DNA from: Scybalomonas sp905214925
Lineage (GTDB): Bacteria > Bacillota > Clostridia > Lachnospirales > Lachnospiraceae
Reading direction: 5' to 3'
Length of the DNA stretch: 64,000 nt
NCBI GenBank assembly: GCA_905214925.1
Contig: CAJMOB010000015.1
Location: forward strand, 1-64,000
Below, piece after piece: positions 1 through 7,651 of the stretch. Both the position numbers and the translations under genes were made by a program. How positions within the stretch are numbered: the stretch's first letter is position 1; each line of letters opens with the position of its first letter. Under the pieces are notes generated by a model. That model saw only the letters and a program-made list of their open reading frames with translations, had not been told where the DNA came from and did not search any database.

Positions 1-90
1 CTTGTATTGTACTGTGTTAAACTCTTTGTGTCCACACTTATATACTAACACCAATTAGAAAAATATAGTTAATATAATTTAGATGAGGAT

Positions 91-912
91 ATGAAAATGA
101 TATATGATATTACAACAATTGATGCAGCTTATAATACAATTAAGAGACTCTTGAATATTCAGCCCAGAGATTTAAGAAATTATTTAAATGATAAGAAAGA
201 CAAGGATTTTTCAGATTTCATAGAAAAGTATAACGCAAAAATTGAGCAAATAAATCTTCAGAATTTAAAACTTGTAGTTATGCATATCACATCAAGCATA
301 GATGATTGTGTTGATATTAGAAAGTATGGCATAAAAAATTTACAATGGGTTTTATCCAATGAAACAAAATTGTCAAAGTTTTTAGAAAAAGAGGGAATAA
401 TATTTGATATTAATCAAGGCAAAATGTTTGTTAACGATAAAGAATACAATATAAAATATGAACAATATGAAGAAATAGAATATAGTTTGACAGAATTAGA
501 AGAAAAAGTTGAGGATATTTCATATAAAATATATTGTGATTATCAAATTAATGGATTATTTTGCGTTAATAGTAGATTTAATTATGGTACAACTGATATT
601 CGGAAACATCCTGAGTTTTTAGAAGCGTTATCAAAAATATTAGAACAAGAGAAGCTAGTGAGTAAATGGGAGCGATATAGCAAAGGATATGTGATATATT
701 TTGAAGCTAAAGTTTCTGAATTAGAATATTATTCTTTTGGTGCAGAAGTAAGCGATGATGAAGATTATTTAGAAATAAAAGAGTATCTGGTGTATATGGC
801 ATTAGAACGATGTGTTGAAGAAGATTTAGAGAGATATGTTTATATGAAACCTAATATTGGAGTTTTAAAAAATAATATTAAAGAAATTATAGAGATTAAA
901 GAAAATAAATGA
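91..912 (+). CDS. Hypothetical protein, 273 aa, first gene of a two-gene accessory unit
   Basis: I do not recognise this family. The protein is Lys/Glu-rich, with no signal peptide or membrane segment, so it is probably cytoplasmic. Around residues 65-81 there is an H-I-T-S-S stretch followed by I-R-K-Y-G-I. This loosely recalls the H-x-T ... I-x-x-x-G pattern at the start of some ADP-ribosyltransferase-like folds, but the match is too weak to assign. The ATG follows a GATGAGG-like ribosome site. The gene ends 31 nt before the UPF0489-family gene and is probably cotranscribed with it. Codon use is very AT-rich compared with the housekeeping genes to the right, which fits an accessory insertion. 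Confidence 0.6.
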   Translation: MKMIYDITTIDAAYNTIKRLLNIQPRDLRNYLNDKKDKDFSDFIEKYNAKIEQINLQNLKLVVMHITSSIDDCVDIRKYGIKNLQWVLSNETKLSKFLEKEGIIFDINQGKMFVNDKEYNIKYEQYEEIEYSLTELEEKVEDISYKIYCDYQINGLFCVNSRFNYGTTDIRKHPEFLEALSKILEQEKLVSKWERYSKGYVIYFEAKVSELEYYSFGAEVSDDEDYLEIKEYLVYMALERCVEEDLERYVYMKPNIGVLKNNIKEIIEIKENK

Positions 913-943
913 TAATATATAAAAAAACTAAGGGGAGATAGTA

Positions 944-1651
944 ATGAGAATATTAGATATTGATTTAGATTTTTTTCAGAATGATATACACAATAATGAA
1001 ATAGATAATGAGAATTTTCTTGAAAATTCTGATATTAAGGTATGGGATGAAAAAGAATTTATTTCATTTTTAGAAAATAGTTGCGGATTAGAAAAAAATA
1101 AGAAAATACTAGGTAGACTAGTTAAACATCATGTAGAAGCATATTTTTTTTGGAAAGAATTAATCGAGACAGGAAAAATAAAATTACCATTTGAAGTTAC
1201 TCATATTGATGCGCATTCAGATTTAGGATTTAGTATTAATCTTGAATATTCTGAGTTTTTAAAAAGTTTAGATAAAGAGCGAAAAGATGAATTTAATAAT
1301 GGAATTAATTTTGATAAATATACAGAGTATTTAAATAGTGGGAATTATTTGTTGGATGCGGTTATCAGTAAATGGATAAATAAAATCTTGTATGTATATC
1401 ACCCTAAATTAGAGTATTTAGATGTGACAACTAATGTGGTAGAAAATATTGTACCGCATAAAACCTTTAAATTCAATTTTTGTAGTGGAATAAAGTCTGA
1501 AAATATAATATTAGATGTGGCAGATATGAATACATATAAAAATGTACAAGAAAGCTATGATTTTATAACTGTTTCGTTGTCGCCACCATATGTACAAGAA
1601 GAGATGAGACGTTTTTTTAAGATAATAGAAGAATATATAGAGATAATTTGA
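944..1651 (+). CDS. UPF0489 family protein (arginase-fold, peptide-arginase-like)
   Basis: This 235-residue protein has the two hallmarks of UPF0489: DIDLDFF at residues 5-11 and HIDAHSDLG at 87-95. These Asp/His clusters are expected to bind the dinuclear metal of an arginase/deacetylase fold. In this family OspR is a peptide arginase that converts Arg to Ornithine in a ribosomal peptide (established knowledge). Whether this copy acts on a peptide is unknown, and no precursor gene is visible next to it. An AGGGGAGA ribosome site precedes the ATG. It follows the unknown 273-residue gene in the same direction, and the pair may work together. It ends about 80 nt from the convergent ABC permease gene. 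Confidence 0.75.
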   Translation: MRILDIDLDFFQNDIHNNEIDNENFLENSDIKVWDEKEFISFLENSCGLEKNKKILGRLVKHHVEAYFFWKELIETGKIKLPFEVTHIDAHSDLGFSINLEYSEFLKSLDKERKDEFNNGINFDKYTEYLNSGNYLLDAVISKWINKILYVYHPKLEYLDVTTNVVENIVPHKTFKFNFCSGIKSENIILDVADMNTYKNVQESYDFITVSLSPPYVQEEMRRFFKIIEEYIEII

Positions 1652-1734
1652 AAAAGAATGATAAGCTAGCGGTTTATTATTCTAATATTATGTCATCTAG
1701 TTATCCTAAAAAGTAATGTGTTTCATAAGGATAT

Positions 1735-2457
1735 CTAATCTGTCATTTTGTAGACATATCTAAACACCTGACTACCATATAAAATCAAGTATCCAAGCCC
1801 GCTTCTTGCGGCCAAGAATTCCCCAATAATAACTCCGACTAAAGAAAGTCCAATATTCACTTTCATAATACTGATAAAAAGTGGAATACTGCTTGGCAAT
1901 ACCACCAATCTTAGACTATCAAAACGGTTTCCTTTTAACGTTTGAATTAATTTTAATTTATCAGGATCCACACTGCAAAATCCTGTGTATAAATTTAAAA
2001 TACTGCCAAAGACAGCAACAGAAATGGCAGCGATGATAATTGTTTTCATATTATTTCCTAACCATACGATTAAAAGAGGGGCGAGTGCTGATTTTGGGAG
2101 GCTATTTAAAATAACTAAATAAGGCTCTAATACCTTGCTAATCGTATCGTTCCACCAAAGTAAAACAGCAAATAAAAGGCTTATGATATTGACAAGAAGG
2201 AAGCTAATTAGTGTTTCTGATAATGTAACACCTAGATGTAGAAATAAACTTTTATCTAATACCATAGTAAAAAAGCAATCGATAATTCGACTTGGGCTAC
2301 TGAAAATAAAAGGATTGATAATATTTAAAGAAGAGGCAATCTCCCAAAAACTGAGCAAAAATACAAAAAGAATAAGTTGATAAAAATGGATTCGAATTCT
2401 TTTTTGATGTTCTCTTTTTAAATATTGTTGTTGACTTGTAATATTAGTGATTCGCAT
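1735..2457 (-). CDS. ABC transporter permease, SsuC/TauC/ThiX type, apparently C-terminally shortened
   Basis: This is the inner-membrane permease of a nitrate/sulfonate/pyrimidine-type importer, with hydrophobic helices from about residue 23 onward. The EAA loop, which contacts the ATPase, reads L-K-G-N-R-F-D-S-L-R-L-V-V-L-P near residues 170-190. The gene overlaps the end of the ATPase gene by 14 nt, so translation is coupled. Family members usually carry one more helix after the GLGYLILYGSQVF segment. Here only Y-V-Y-K-M-T-D follows before the stop, so the last membrane helix seems to be missing. The break lies next to the accessory pair at the left edge of the window, which suggests a deletion or insertion junction. 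Function may be lost. Confidence 0.8.
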   Translation of the reverse strand: MRITNITSQQQYLKREHQKRIRIHFYQLILFVFLLSFWEIASSLNIINPFIFSSPSRIIDCFFTMVLDKSLFLHLGVTLSETLISFLLVNIISLLFAVLLWWNDTISKVLEPYLVILNSLPKSALAPLLIVWLGNNMKTIIIAAISVAVFGSILNLYTGFCSVDPDKLKLIQTLKGNRFDSLRLVVLPSSIPLFISIMKVNIGLSLVGVIIGEFLAARSGLGYLILYGSQVFRYVYKMTD

Positions 2458-3217
2458 CGTTAATCTCCTTCCATATTAAATTAAAATAGTCTGGAAATTC
2501 TTTTGCATTTCGAGCGCTAGCTGGCGTTTTTTCACCTTCCGTTGTTAAATGAATAGGAACGATTTTCTGAATTTTTGCAGGGCGGTTACTGAGCACAATA
2601 ATGCGATCGGCCATACTGATAGCTTCCGATAAATCATGGGTAACCAAAATGGCAGTAATTTGTTGTTCTTTAATAATCGTACCAATATCATCGGATACAT
2701 TGAGACGCGTTTGATAGTCAAGAGCACTAAACGGTTCATCAAGAAGTAAAATCTGAGGGGAGAGAGCCAGTGTTCGAATGAGAGCTGCTCTTTGCCTCAT
2801 ACCGCCGGAGAGTTGACGGGGATAAGAATTTCTAAAATCATATAGATGATACGATTTTAAAAGGCGATCAATGCGATCAAGGTTTTCTTTTGTAACACGG
2901 TGCTGAATTTCAAGACCTAATGTTAGATTACGATAAATGGTACGCCATTCTAATAGTTGATCTTTTTGAAGCATATATCCAATGGGTTCATAAAACTCAT
3001 GTAATGGTTTATTATCTAACAATATCTGACCAGTTGTAGGACGAATCAGACCAGTAATCAAATTTAAAAGTGTTGATTTTCCACAGCCACTGGGGCCAAC
3101 AATAGCGACAAACTCTCCTTTCTTTACAGAGAAGGAAAGAAGGTCTAATGCTTTTGTTTCCCCATTTGATGAATAATATGTGTAGGAAACATTTGATAAT
3201 TTTAATGCGTTTTGCAT
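2444..3217 (-). CDS. ABC transporter ATP-binding protein, SsuB/TauB type
   Basis: This 257-residue ATPase should energise the permease encoded just after it. Visible motifs are Walker A GPSGCGKS (41-48), Q-loop M-L-Q-K-D-Q, signature LSGGMRQRAA (about 136-145), Walker B ILLLDEPFSALD (about 156-167) and the switch His in VTHDLSEA. The sequence matches the nitrate/sulfonate/taurine importer group. It is first in a minus-strand operon with the permease. The matching substrate-binding lipoprotein is probably the one 4.4 kb to the right, also on the minus strand. An AGGAGGTC-type ribosome site precedes the start. The substrate cannot be read from the sequence. Confidence 0.92.
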   Translation of the reverse strand: MQNALKLSNVSYTYYSSNGETKALDLLSFSVKKGEFVAIVGPSGCGKSTLLNLITGLIRPTTGQILLDNKPLHEFYEPIGYMLQKDQLLEWRTIYRNLTLGLEIQHRVTKENLDRIDRLLKSYHLYDFRNSYPRQLSGGMRQRAALIRTLALSPQILLLDEPFSALDYQTRLNVSDDIGTIIKEQQITAILVTHDLSEAISMADRIIVLSNRPAKIQKIVPIHLTTEGEKTPASARNAKEFPDYFNLIWKEINDANH

Positions 3218-3225
3218 GAAAAAGA

Positions 3226-3395
3226 CCTCCTTTTTCTAAATTTACATATTCAGCCTCGCCTATGAACATGATAAGTTGGATAGGCGTGGGTTTCCTCGTT
3301 CGTACCATACTGAAAAGGACTCGCTAAGAGAGTTCTTTAATTATAGTGTATGCCAAAGATAGTAAATCGTCACGAGGAGGAGAATGATAAAAAGC
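3226..3395 (-). promoter_or_regulatory. Possible structured leader of the ABC transporter operon
   Basis: The long untranslated stretch upstream of the ATPase gene (minus strand) can fold. CGCCTAT and ATAGGCG arms (3257-3286) form a 7-bp stem beside a G-A-G-G-A-A-A-C-C-C-A-C segment, and a second short ACUC/GAGU stem lies upstream near 3317-3334. I could not match it to the TPP, guanidine, SAM, c-di-GMP or ZTP consensus. It may be an unrecognised riboswitch or simply a folded leader. Confidence 0.3.
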
Positions 3396-3431
3396 AGTTG
3401 GCATATAAGAATATAATTATTTTTGTATAAA

Positions 3432-3656
3432 TCATTGTTTTGCACAAACGATAAAAAGAAGGCTTTCAAAATTGTTAGAATGCCCCCAACTTTTTAATTC
3501 ACCAGTCGGTTCAAATGGTGTGTATTGATAATAAATATGATAGGCTCCGTGAAATTGGCAAAGACCATTTGGATCATTGAGCCAGCCTCTCTCATAATTG
3601 ACCCTACAAAAATGAAGCTCTAAAATTATACAAAATTCATAATAATAGAGCTTCAT
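3432..3656 (-). pseudogene. Remnant of a GH32 sucrose-6-phosphate hydrolase (N-terminal fragment)
   Basis: The minus strand encodes a fragment with GWLNDPNGLCQFHGAYHIYY, the start of family GH32 enzymes, including the Asp of WLNDPNG that acts as catalytic nucleophile. A further P-F-E-P-T-G-E-L-K-S-W-G-H matches the next conserved block. The full enzyme has about 480 residues; here homology stops after some 45 and the frame ends in unrelated sequence. With the LacI-like fragment just upstream on the same strand, this marks a dead sucrose utilisation locus. Confidence 0.8.
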
Positions 3657-3657
3657 T
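3611..3657. terminator. 12-bp inverted repeat in the decayed sucrose locus
   Basis: AATGAAGCTCTA and TAGAGCTTCATT form a perfect 12-bp stem around a 23-nt loop. T-rich sequence follows on the right side. It lies at the junction between the two decayed sugar genes and may be an old terminator or recombination scar. Confidence 0.45.
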
Positions 3658-3687
3658 AAATCTTTTATTCTTTCTTTCTTTATTTCT

Positions 3688-3857
3688 TTATTTATTTAGG
3701 ACGAAATAAGCCCCAAAAGCAAGACGGTCAGTGGCATAAATAATCGTGTCTGGTCGATAGGATTTGAAAAGCTTCTCTGTTAAAGACGCACTAAGATAAT
3801 CTATTATTTGAGCAGACGTTTTTCCAATATAATCACCGATAGCAAATCCAGCACCAT
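3688..3857 (-). pseudogene. Remnant of a LacI-family regulator (C-terminal fragment)
   Basis: Reading the minus strand down to the TAA at 3690-3688 gives a peptide ending with Y-R-P-D-T-I-I-Y-A-T-D-R-L-A-F-G-A-Y-F-V. This fits the LacI-family effector-domain pattern PD-A-I-I-A-x-D-x-x-A-x-G. Upstream in the same frame there are stops near 3858-3866, so only about 55 residues survive. It lies just upstream of the GH32 remnant, as a sucrose repressor gene would. Confidence 0.55.
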
Positions 3858-3933
3858 ATTATCATCAACAATAGAAAAAAATAAAAAAGGATCTATTAAA
3901 ATTTAGTACTTTTTGAAATTTCTGTGAATTTAG

Positions 3934-3961
3934 TTGTAAACTGTGTCCATTTTGCTATAAT
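3934..3961 (+). promoter_or_regulatory. Probable promoter of the PrsA-like gene
   Basis: TTGTAA (3934-3939), a 16-nt spacer and TATAAT (3956-3961) lie about 110 nt before the start of the foldase gene. This is a sigma-A-type promoter. Confidence 0.55.
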
Positions 3962-4070
3962 AGAAGGTATGCACTTTAACGAGCAAAATTTTGTAAATTT
4001 ATAAAATGGGGTGCATGACTAAAAAACGAAAGAAAATATACAATACGAAGGAAATAATAAGGAGAATAGT

Positions 4071-5138
4071 ATGATTAAAGTAAAAAAAATAGCAGGTGTT
4101 TTCTTAACCGCTATGTTAAGTATGACATTATTAGCAGGTTGTGGAAACAAAGAAGTAACATTAGAAAATGATGGAGATAAGCCGGTCGTAACAGTTGGAG
4201 ATGAAAGCGCAACCTATTGGGAAGCCAATTTCCAGACTCGCATTCTTCAAATGCAATATGAAAGTATGTACGGTTCTGACATTTGGGAACAAGAAGTGCA
4301 GTCAGGAAAGAACTTTGAGCAGTCAATCAAAGATTTAATTTTAGAAGGGTTAAAATCCAATCAGGCTGCATTAAATCATGTAAAAGATTATAATATTACG
4401 TTAACAGACGATGAAAAACAAGAAATTGAAGAACAAGTAGATAGTTTTATGGAAAACTTATCCGATGAATTTGAAGAATTGACAAAACCTGATAAAGAAA
4501 AAGTAGAAAACTATTTAATGGAATCAAAAACGATTCAGAAATTATCAGAAGCAGTTGCGGAAGAAGCAAAACTAGAAGTTAGTGATGCAGATGCAAGACA
4601 GATGAAAGCAAACTATGTTATGATTTCTGTTGATGAAGATGCAAGCAATGCAGAACTTACAAAGGCAAAGCAAAAAGCTACAAAACTTTATAACAGTGCA
4701 AAGAAGACAAAAAGTCTTGCTAGCTCTGCAAAATCACTGGACTTAGAAGTGAAAGAAGCAACTTATGGAAACAATAATGAACAAATTCCATCTGAGATTG
4801 TAGAAGCTTCTATGGCGTTAAAAAAAGGTGAGATTACAAAGCCAATTAAAACAGACTATGGCTATTATGTTATTCAATGTATGAAATACTTGGATAAAGA
4901 TGCAACAGAATCTGCAAAAGCAAGTATGTTACAGACAAAACAACAAACTTATTTTACTGAAACTTGTGAAAAATGGTTAGAAGATTCTAAAGTAAAAGTG
5001 GATGATACATTATGGGATTCTATTAAATTAGCAGGTCATTCTACACTTCCTACAACAGAAAGTACAACAGCTTCTGATGAAGCATCAAGTGAAGCTACGA
5101 CTTCTGCAGAAAGTACAACAGAAAAACCAGCAAAATAA
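4071..5138 (+). CDS. PrsA-like peptidyl-prolyl isomerase lipoprotein
   Basis: A 355-residue extracytoplasmic foldase. The signal peptide ends in lipobox LLAGC with Cys24 as the lipidation site, so it is anchored outside the membrane. A SurA/PrsA-like helical N-terminal region follows. The parvulin domain contains A-L-K-K-G-E-I-T-K-P-I-K-T-D-Y-G-Y-Y-V-I at about 242-262. The tail is rich in Ser/Thr/Glu/Ala and low in complexity, probably a wall-spanning spacer. The expected role is folding of secreted proteins. An ATAAGGAGAAT ribosome site precedes the ATG. A YkgJ-type gene follows 28 nt later. Confidence 0.85.
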   Translation: MIKVKKIAGVFLTAMLSMTLLAGCGNKEVTLENDGDKPVVTVGDESATYWEANFQTRILQMQYESMYGSDIWEQEVQSGKNFEQSIKDLILEGLKSNQAALNHVKDYNITLTDDEKQEIEEQVDSFMENLSDEFEELTKPDKEKVENYLMESKTIQKLSEAVAEEAKLEVSDADARQMKANYVMISVDEDASNAELTKAKQKATKLYNSAKKTKSLASSAKSLDLEVKEATYGNNNEQIPSEIVEASMALKKGEITKPIKTDYGYYVIQCMKYLDKDATESAKASMLQTKQQTYFTETCEKWLEDSKVKVDDTLWDSIKLAGHSTLPTTESTTASDEASSEATTSAESTTEKPAK

Positions 5139-5166
5139 AAATAATTGAGGAAAGAGGGATGAGAAA

Positions 5167-5670
5167 ATGATAGTACCAAGTGAACTAAAAGAATATGCGA
5201 AGGCTCATCAAGCAGAGAATCATGCCTTTTGTTTCTATTTAAAAGAACGTGCCACAAAGGAACAGCTGGACGAGCAGTTTGTTCACTATCATAAGGAATA
5301 TTTTGAACAATACGATTGCAACCAATGTTTGAATTGCTGTAAGGAGCTTGCACCTATATTTGAAGGAAGAGAATTAGAGACATTAGCAAAGGCAAGTGGA
5401 TTTGATGTTGAAGATATTTTAAATGTATGTGAACAGGTAAGTTATGATTCTTATCAAGTGATGGATGAGGAACAATGTCCATTTTTAACAGAAAAAGGCT
5501 GTTGTATTCCTAAGAAAAAGCCAGAGTGTTGCAAAGATTTTCCATATACCAATCAGGAAAATCGAATGGAAAGTTTGTTTGGTATGCTCTCCCTTCTTCC
5601 AATATGCCCAATTTTATATGAGATTTATGAACAATTAAAGAAGGATTATGGTTTTACATATGAAAAATAG
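5167..5670 (+). CDS. YkgJ/UPF0153 family cysteine-cluster protein
   Basis: A 167-residue cytoplasmic protein with the YkgJ pattern: CNQCLNCC near residues 44-51, then CPFLTEKGCCIP and C-C-K-D-F-P-Y. The eight or so cysteines probably hold an iron-sulfur cluster or zinc. The family function is unknown. It has a GAGGAAAGAGGGATGAG ribosome region, sits between the PrsA-like gene and azlC, and overlaps azlC at its 3' end, so it probably belongs to the azl transcript. Confidence 0.8.
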   Translation: MIVPSELKEYAKAHQAENHAFCFYLKERATKEQLDEQFVHYHKEYFEQYDCNQCLNCCKELAPIFEGRELETLAKASGFDVEDILNVCEQVSYDSYQVMDEEQCPFLTEKGCCIPKKKPECCKDFPYTNQENRMESLFGMLSLLPICPILYEIYEQLKKDYGFTYEK

Positions 5671-6367
5671 TCAGATCTTTCGATATGCTTTTATAAAGAC
5701 AATACCAGTTTTATGTGGCTATCTCTTTTTAGGGATAGCTTTTGGTATATTATTAGAAAACGCAGGCTATGGGGTATCTTGGGCGTTCCTCATTAGCTTA
5801 GTTGTTTATGCAGGTTCCATGCAATTTGTTATGGTGACTTTTTTAACAGGAGGAGCCAGTTTACTAACCGTAGCTCTTATGACCCTCTCTATTAATAGCC
5901 GGCATATGTTTTATGGATTATCCTTTGTGGAAAAATTTAAAAAGATGGGAAAGAAAGGCCTTTATATGATCTTTTCTTTATCCGATGAAACGTATTCTCT
6001 TTTATGTGGGACAAAGCCATTAGAAGGGATGGACGAAGGAAAACTTCAATTTTATATGTCGTTGCTCGATCAAAGTTATTGGATTATCGGCTCTGTCATA
6101 GGAGCTCTTGTTGGAACTGTTCTACCGTTTGATACAACAGGAATTGATTTTGCCATGACAGCATTATTTGTCGTTATTTTTATCGAACAATGGCTTGGTG
6201 CAAAAAGCCATTTGCCAGCGCTAATTGGAGTCGGTTGTGCCATCTTTTCTCTCATTATTTTTGGAAAAGATAAGTTCATGTTACCAGCATTAGTAGGTGC
6301 GGTTATTTGTCTTATGATGATGGAAAAAAGAATTGGAAAGAAAGAGGGAGAAGAGGATGCAGATTAG
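5648..6367 (+). CDS. azlC: AzlC family branched-chain amino acid exporter, large subunit
   Basis: This integral membrane protein with about 5-6 helices is the large subunit of the AzlCD exporter. F-L-G-I-A-F-G-I-L-L and G-S-M-Q-F-V-M-V are typical of the family. The frame opens at 5648, but an ATG at 5660 (protein starting MKNSQIFRY) gives the usual AzlC N-terminus. An AAGGA at 5641-5645 could serve either start poorly, so the start is unsettled. It overlaps the preceding YkgJ gene and the following azlD. Confidence 0.88.
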   Translation: MVLHMKNSQIFRYAFIKTIPVLCGYLFLGIAFGILLENAGYGVSWAFLISLVVYAGSMQFVMVTFLTGGASLLTVALMTLSINSRHMFYGLSFVEKFKKMGKKGLYMIFSLSDETYSLLCGTKPLEGMDEGKLQFYMSLLDQSYWIIGSVIGALVGTVLPFDTTGIDFAMTALFVVIFIEQWLGAKSHLPALIGVGCAIFSLIIFGKDKFMLPALVGAVICLMMMEKRIGKKEGEEDAD

Positions 6368-6689
6368 TACAGGACAAGCATTGGCGATCGTATTTGTCGT
6401 TGCGATTATTACAATTTTTACAAGAGCGCTTCCGTTTCTAATTTTTGGTGGCAAAAAAGAACTTCCAAAAAGCGTTGCTTACCTTGGGAAAGTATTGCCT
6501 ATGGCAGTTATGGGAGTTTTAGTTATCTATTGTGTAAAAGGAGTCCAGTTAACTTCGTATCCTTATGGATTGCCTGAATGGATCGGGATTGGAATCGTCG
6601 TTCTTTTACATATTTGGAAACGGAATAACCTATTGAGCATTGGAGTAGGAACGATCTGTTATATGATTATGGTACAAGGAATTTTTTAA
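6357..6689 (+). CDS. azlD: AzlD family branched-chain amino acid exporter, small subunit
   Basis: A 110-residue membrane protein with four hydrophobic helices, the small partner of AzlC. I chose the ATG at 6357 because GAGGGAGAAGAGG lies directly before it and the length then equals the family norm; a longer frame begins at 6333. It overlaps the end of azlC by 11 nt, so the subunits are translationally coupled. A strong bidirectional hairpin follows. Confidence 0.88.
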   Translation: MQISTGQALAIVFVVAIITIFTRALPFLIFGGKKELPKSVAYLGKVLPMAVMGVLVIYCVKGVQLTSYPYGLPEWIGIGIVVLLHIWKRNNLLSIGVGTICYMIMVQGIF

Positions 6690-6710
6690 GAAAATAAAGA
6701 TAAAAAGTAG

Positions 6711-6742
6711 GCCCTTTTCCTATGAAGTCATAGGAAAAGGGC
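6711..6742. terminator. Bidirectional intrinsic terminator
   Basis: GCCCTTTTCCTATG and CATAGGAAAAGGGC form a perfect 14-bp stem with a 4-nt loop, T-rich on one side and A-rich on the other. It serves azlD from the left and the EFR1 gene from the right. The last codons and stop of the EFR1 gene lie within the hairpin. Confidence 0.85.
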
Positions 6743-7519
6743 ATTTTCTTTTTTGGAGGAGCAAGCGTCTTTGAGTTTTTGACTTAGCCCCATAAGAATG
6801 TCTTGGTTACACTGGCGTGCTTTCTTTGGACAGACAGAAATACAACGCATACAAGAAATACAAAGAGACTCATCGGTTTTATTTGGTGCTTCTTTTGGAA
6901 TCGCATTTACAGGGCACTTTTCTGCACAAAGTCCACAGCCTTCACAAATAGAAGAGACTTGTGGATAAATAGGAACCGTTCCGTATGGTCGATAAGGATG
7001 ATTGCCAGGAACTATGACAGGTGCTAGAGCCTGAGGGCAAGTGCTATTTTTCAGTTTTTCTTTGATTTGTGCCATAAAAGAGAGAAGCTGTTGTTCATCA
7101 TTAGCATCTGGACGTCCTGTGCCAAATTGGTGCATAATAGAGTGTTCCGTTACAGCAGAGATGGCTGCAATGCATGAAAATCCTTGGGATTGTAATGCGT
7201 CTTTTAGTTCTAATAGTGTATCCTCAAAGTCACGATTGCCGTAAGAAGTAACAAGAATAGTAGGTGCATGATTGCCTTTTAATGTGGATAAGTTTTTTAA
7301 AGCGATAGCAGGAACTCGTCCTCCAAAAGAGGGAACACCGATAATACAGAGTGTTTCAGGAGAAAAGGTGAGAGAGGGAGCGTTATTTTCCAAAAAAGAA
7401 GGAAGGGAGAAGTCAATCTCTTCGGTTGGTAGAGAAAAGCAGTGACTTAAAATAGTTGTAACCTTTTTTGTGCCCCCAGTTGGACTAAAGTATATATTTT
7501 TGACTGATGTAATGTTCAT
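6728..7519 (-). CDS. EFR1 family flavodoxin-ferredoxin fusion
   Basis: The 263-residue protein joins an N-terminal flavodoxin-like domain (FMN phosphate loop S-P-T-G-G-T-K at about 12-18) to a C-terminal double 4Fe-4S domain with CEGCGLCAEKCP and CISCMRCISVCP. This is the architecture of EFR1 electron carriers in anaerobes. It should act as a cytoplasmic electron-transfer protein; its partner is not known. AGGAGGT precedes the start. The gene is monocistronic on the minus strand between two hairpins. Confidence 0.9.
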   Translation of the reverse strand: MNITSVKNIYFSPTGGTKKVTTILSHCFSLPTEEIDFSLPSFLENNAPSLTFSPETLCIIGVPSFGGRVPAIALKNLSTLKGNHAPTILVTSYGNRDFEDTLLELKDALQSQGFSCIAAISAVTEHSIMHQFGTGRPDANDEQQLLSFMAQIKEKLKNSTCPQALAPVIVPGNHPYRPYGTVPIYPQVSSICEGCGLCAEKCPVNAIPKEAPNKTDESLCISCMRCISVCPKKARQCNQDILMGLSQKLKDACSSKKENALFL

Positions 7520-7545
7520 AACAAATACCTCCTAAAAAGATAAAA

Positions 7546-7581
7546 AATAGCGATATAGTATTAGTCTACCATATCGCTATT
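7546..7581. other. 11-bp inverted repeat upstream of the EFR1 gene
   Basis: AATAGCGATAT and ATATCGCTATT form a perfect 11-bp palindrome around 14 nt, in the promoter or leader region of the minus-strand EFR1 gene. It may be an operator or hairpin. Confidence 0.5.
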
Positions 7582-7587
7582 GGAAAG

Positions 7588-7621
7588 AAAAGGATAGAAC
7601 ATGGAAACGTTCTGTCCTTTT
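7588..7621 (-). terminator. Intrinsic terminator of the NMT1-like lipoprotein gene
   Basis: On the minus strand AAAAGGACAGAAC pairs with GTTCTATCCTTTT and is followed by pyrimidine-rich sequence. It lies about 30 nt after the stop codon of the binding-protein gene. Confidence 0.7.
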
Positions 7622-7651
7622 CTTTTTAAAATTCAATTTTAAGGAAAAATA

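Noticed and set aside
3226..3395. TPP, guanidine, SAM or ZTP riboswitch before the importer
   Set aside because: None of the conserved blocks of these riboswitches could be found. It is only listed as an unassigned leader.
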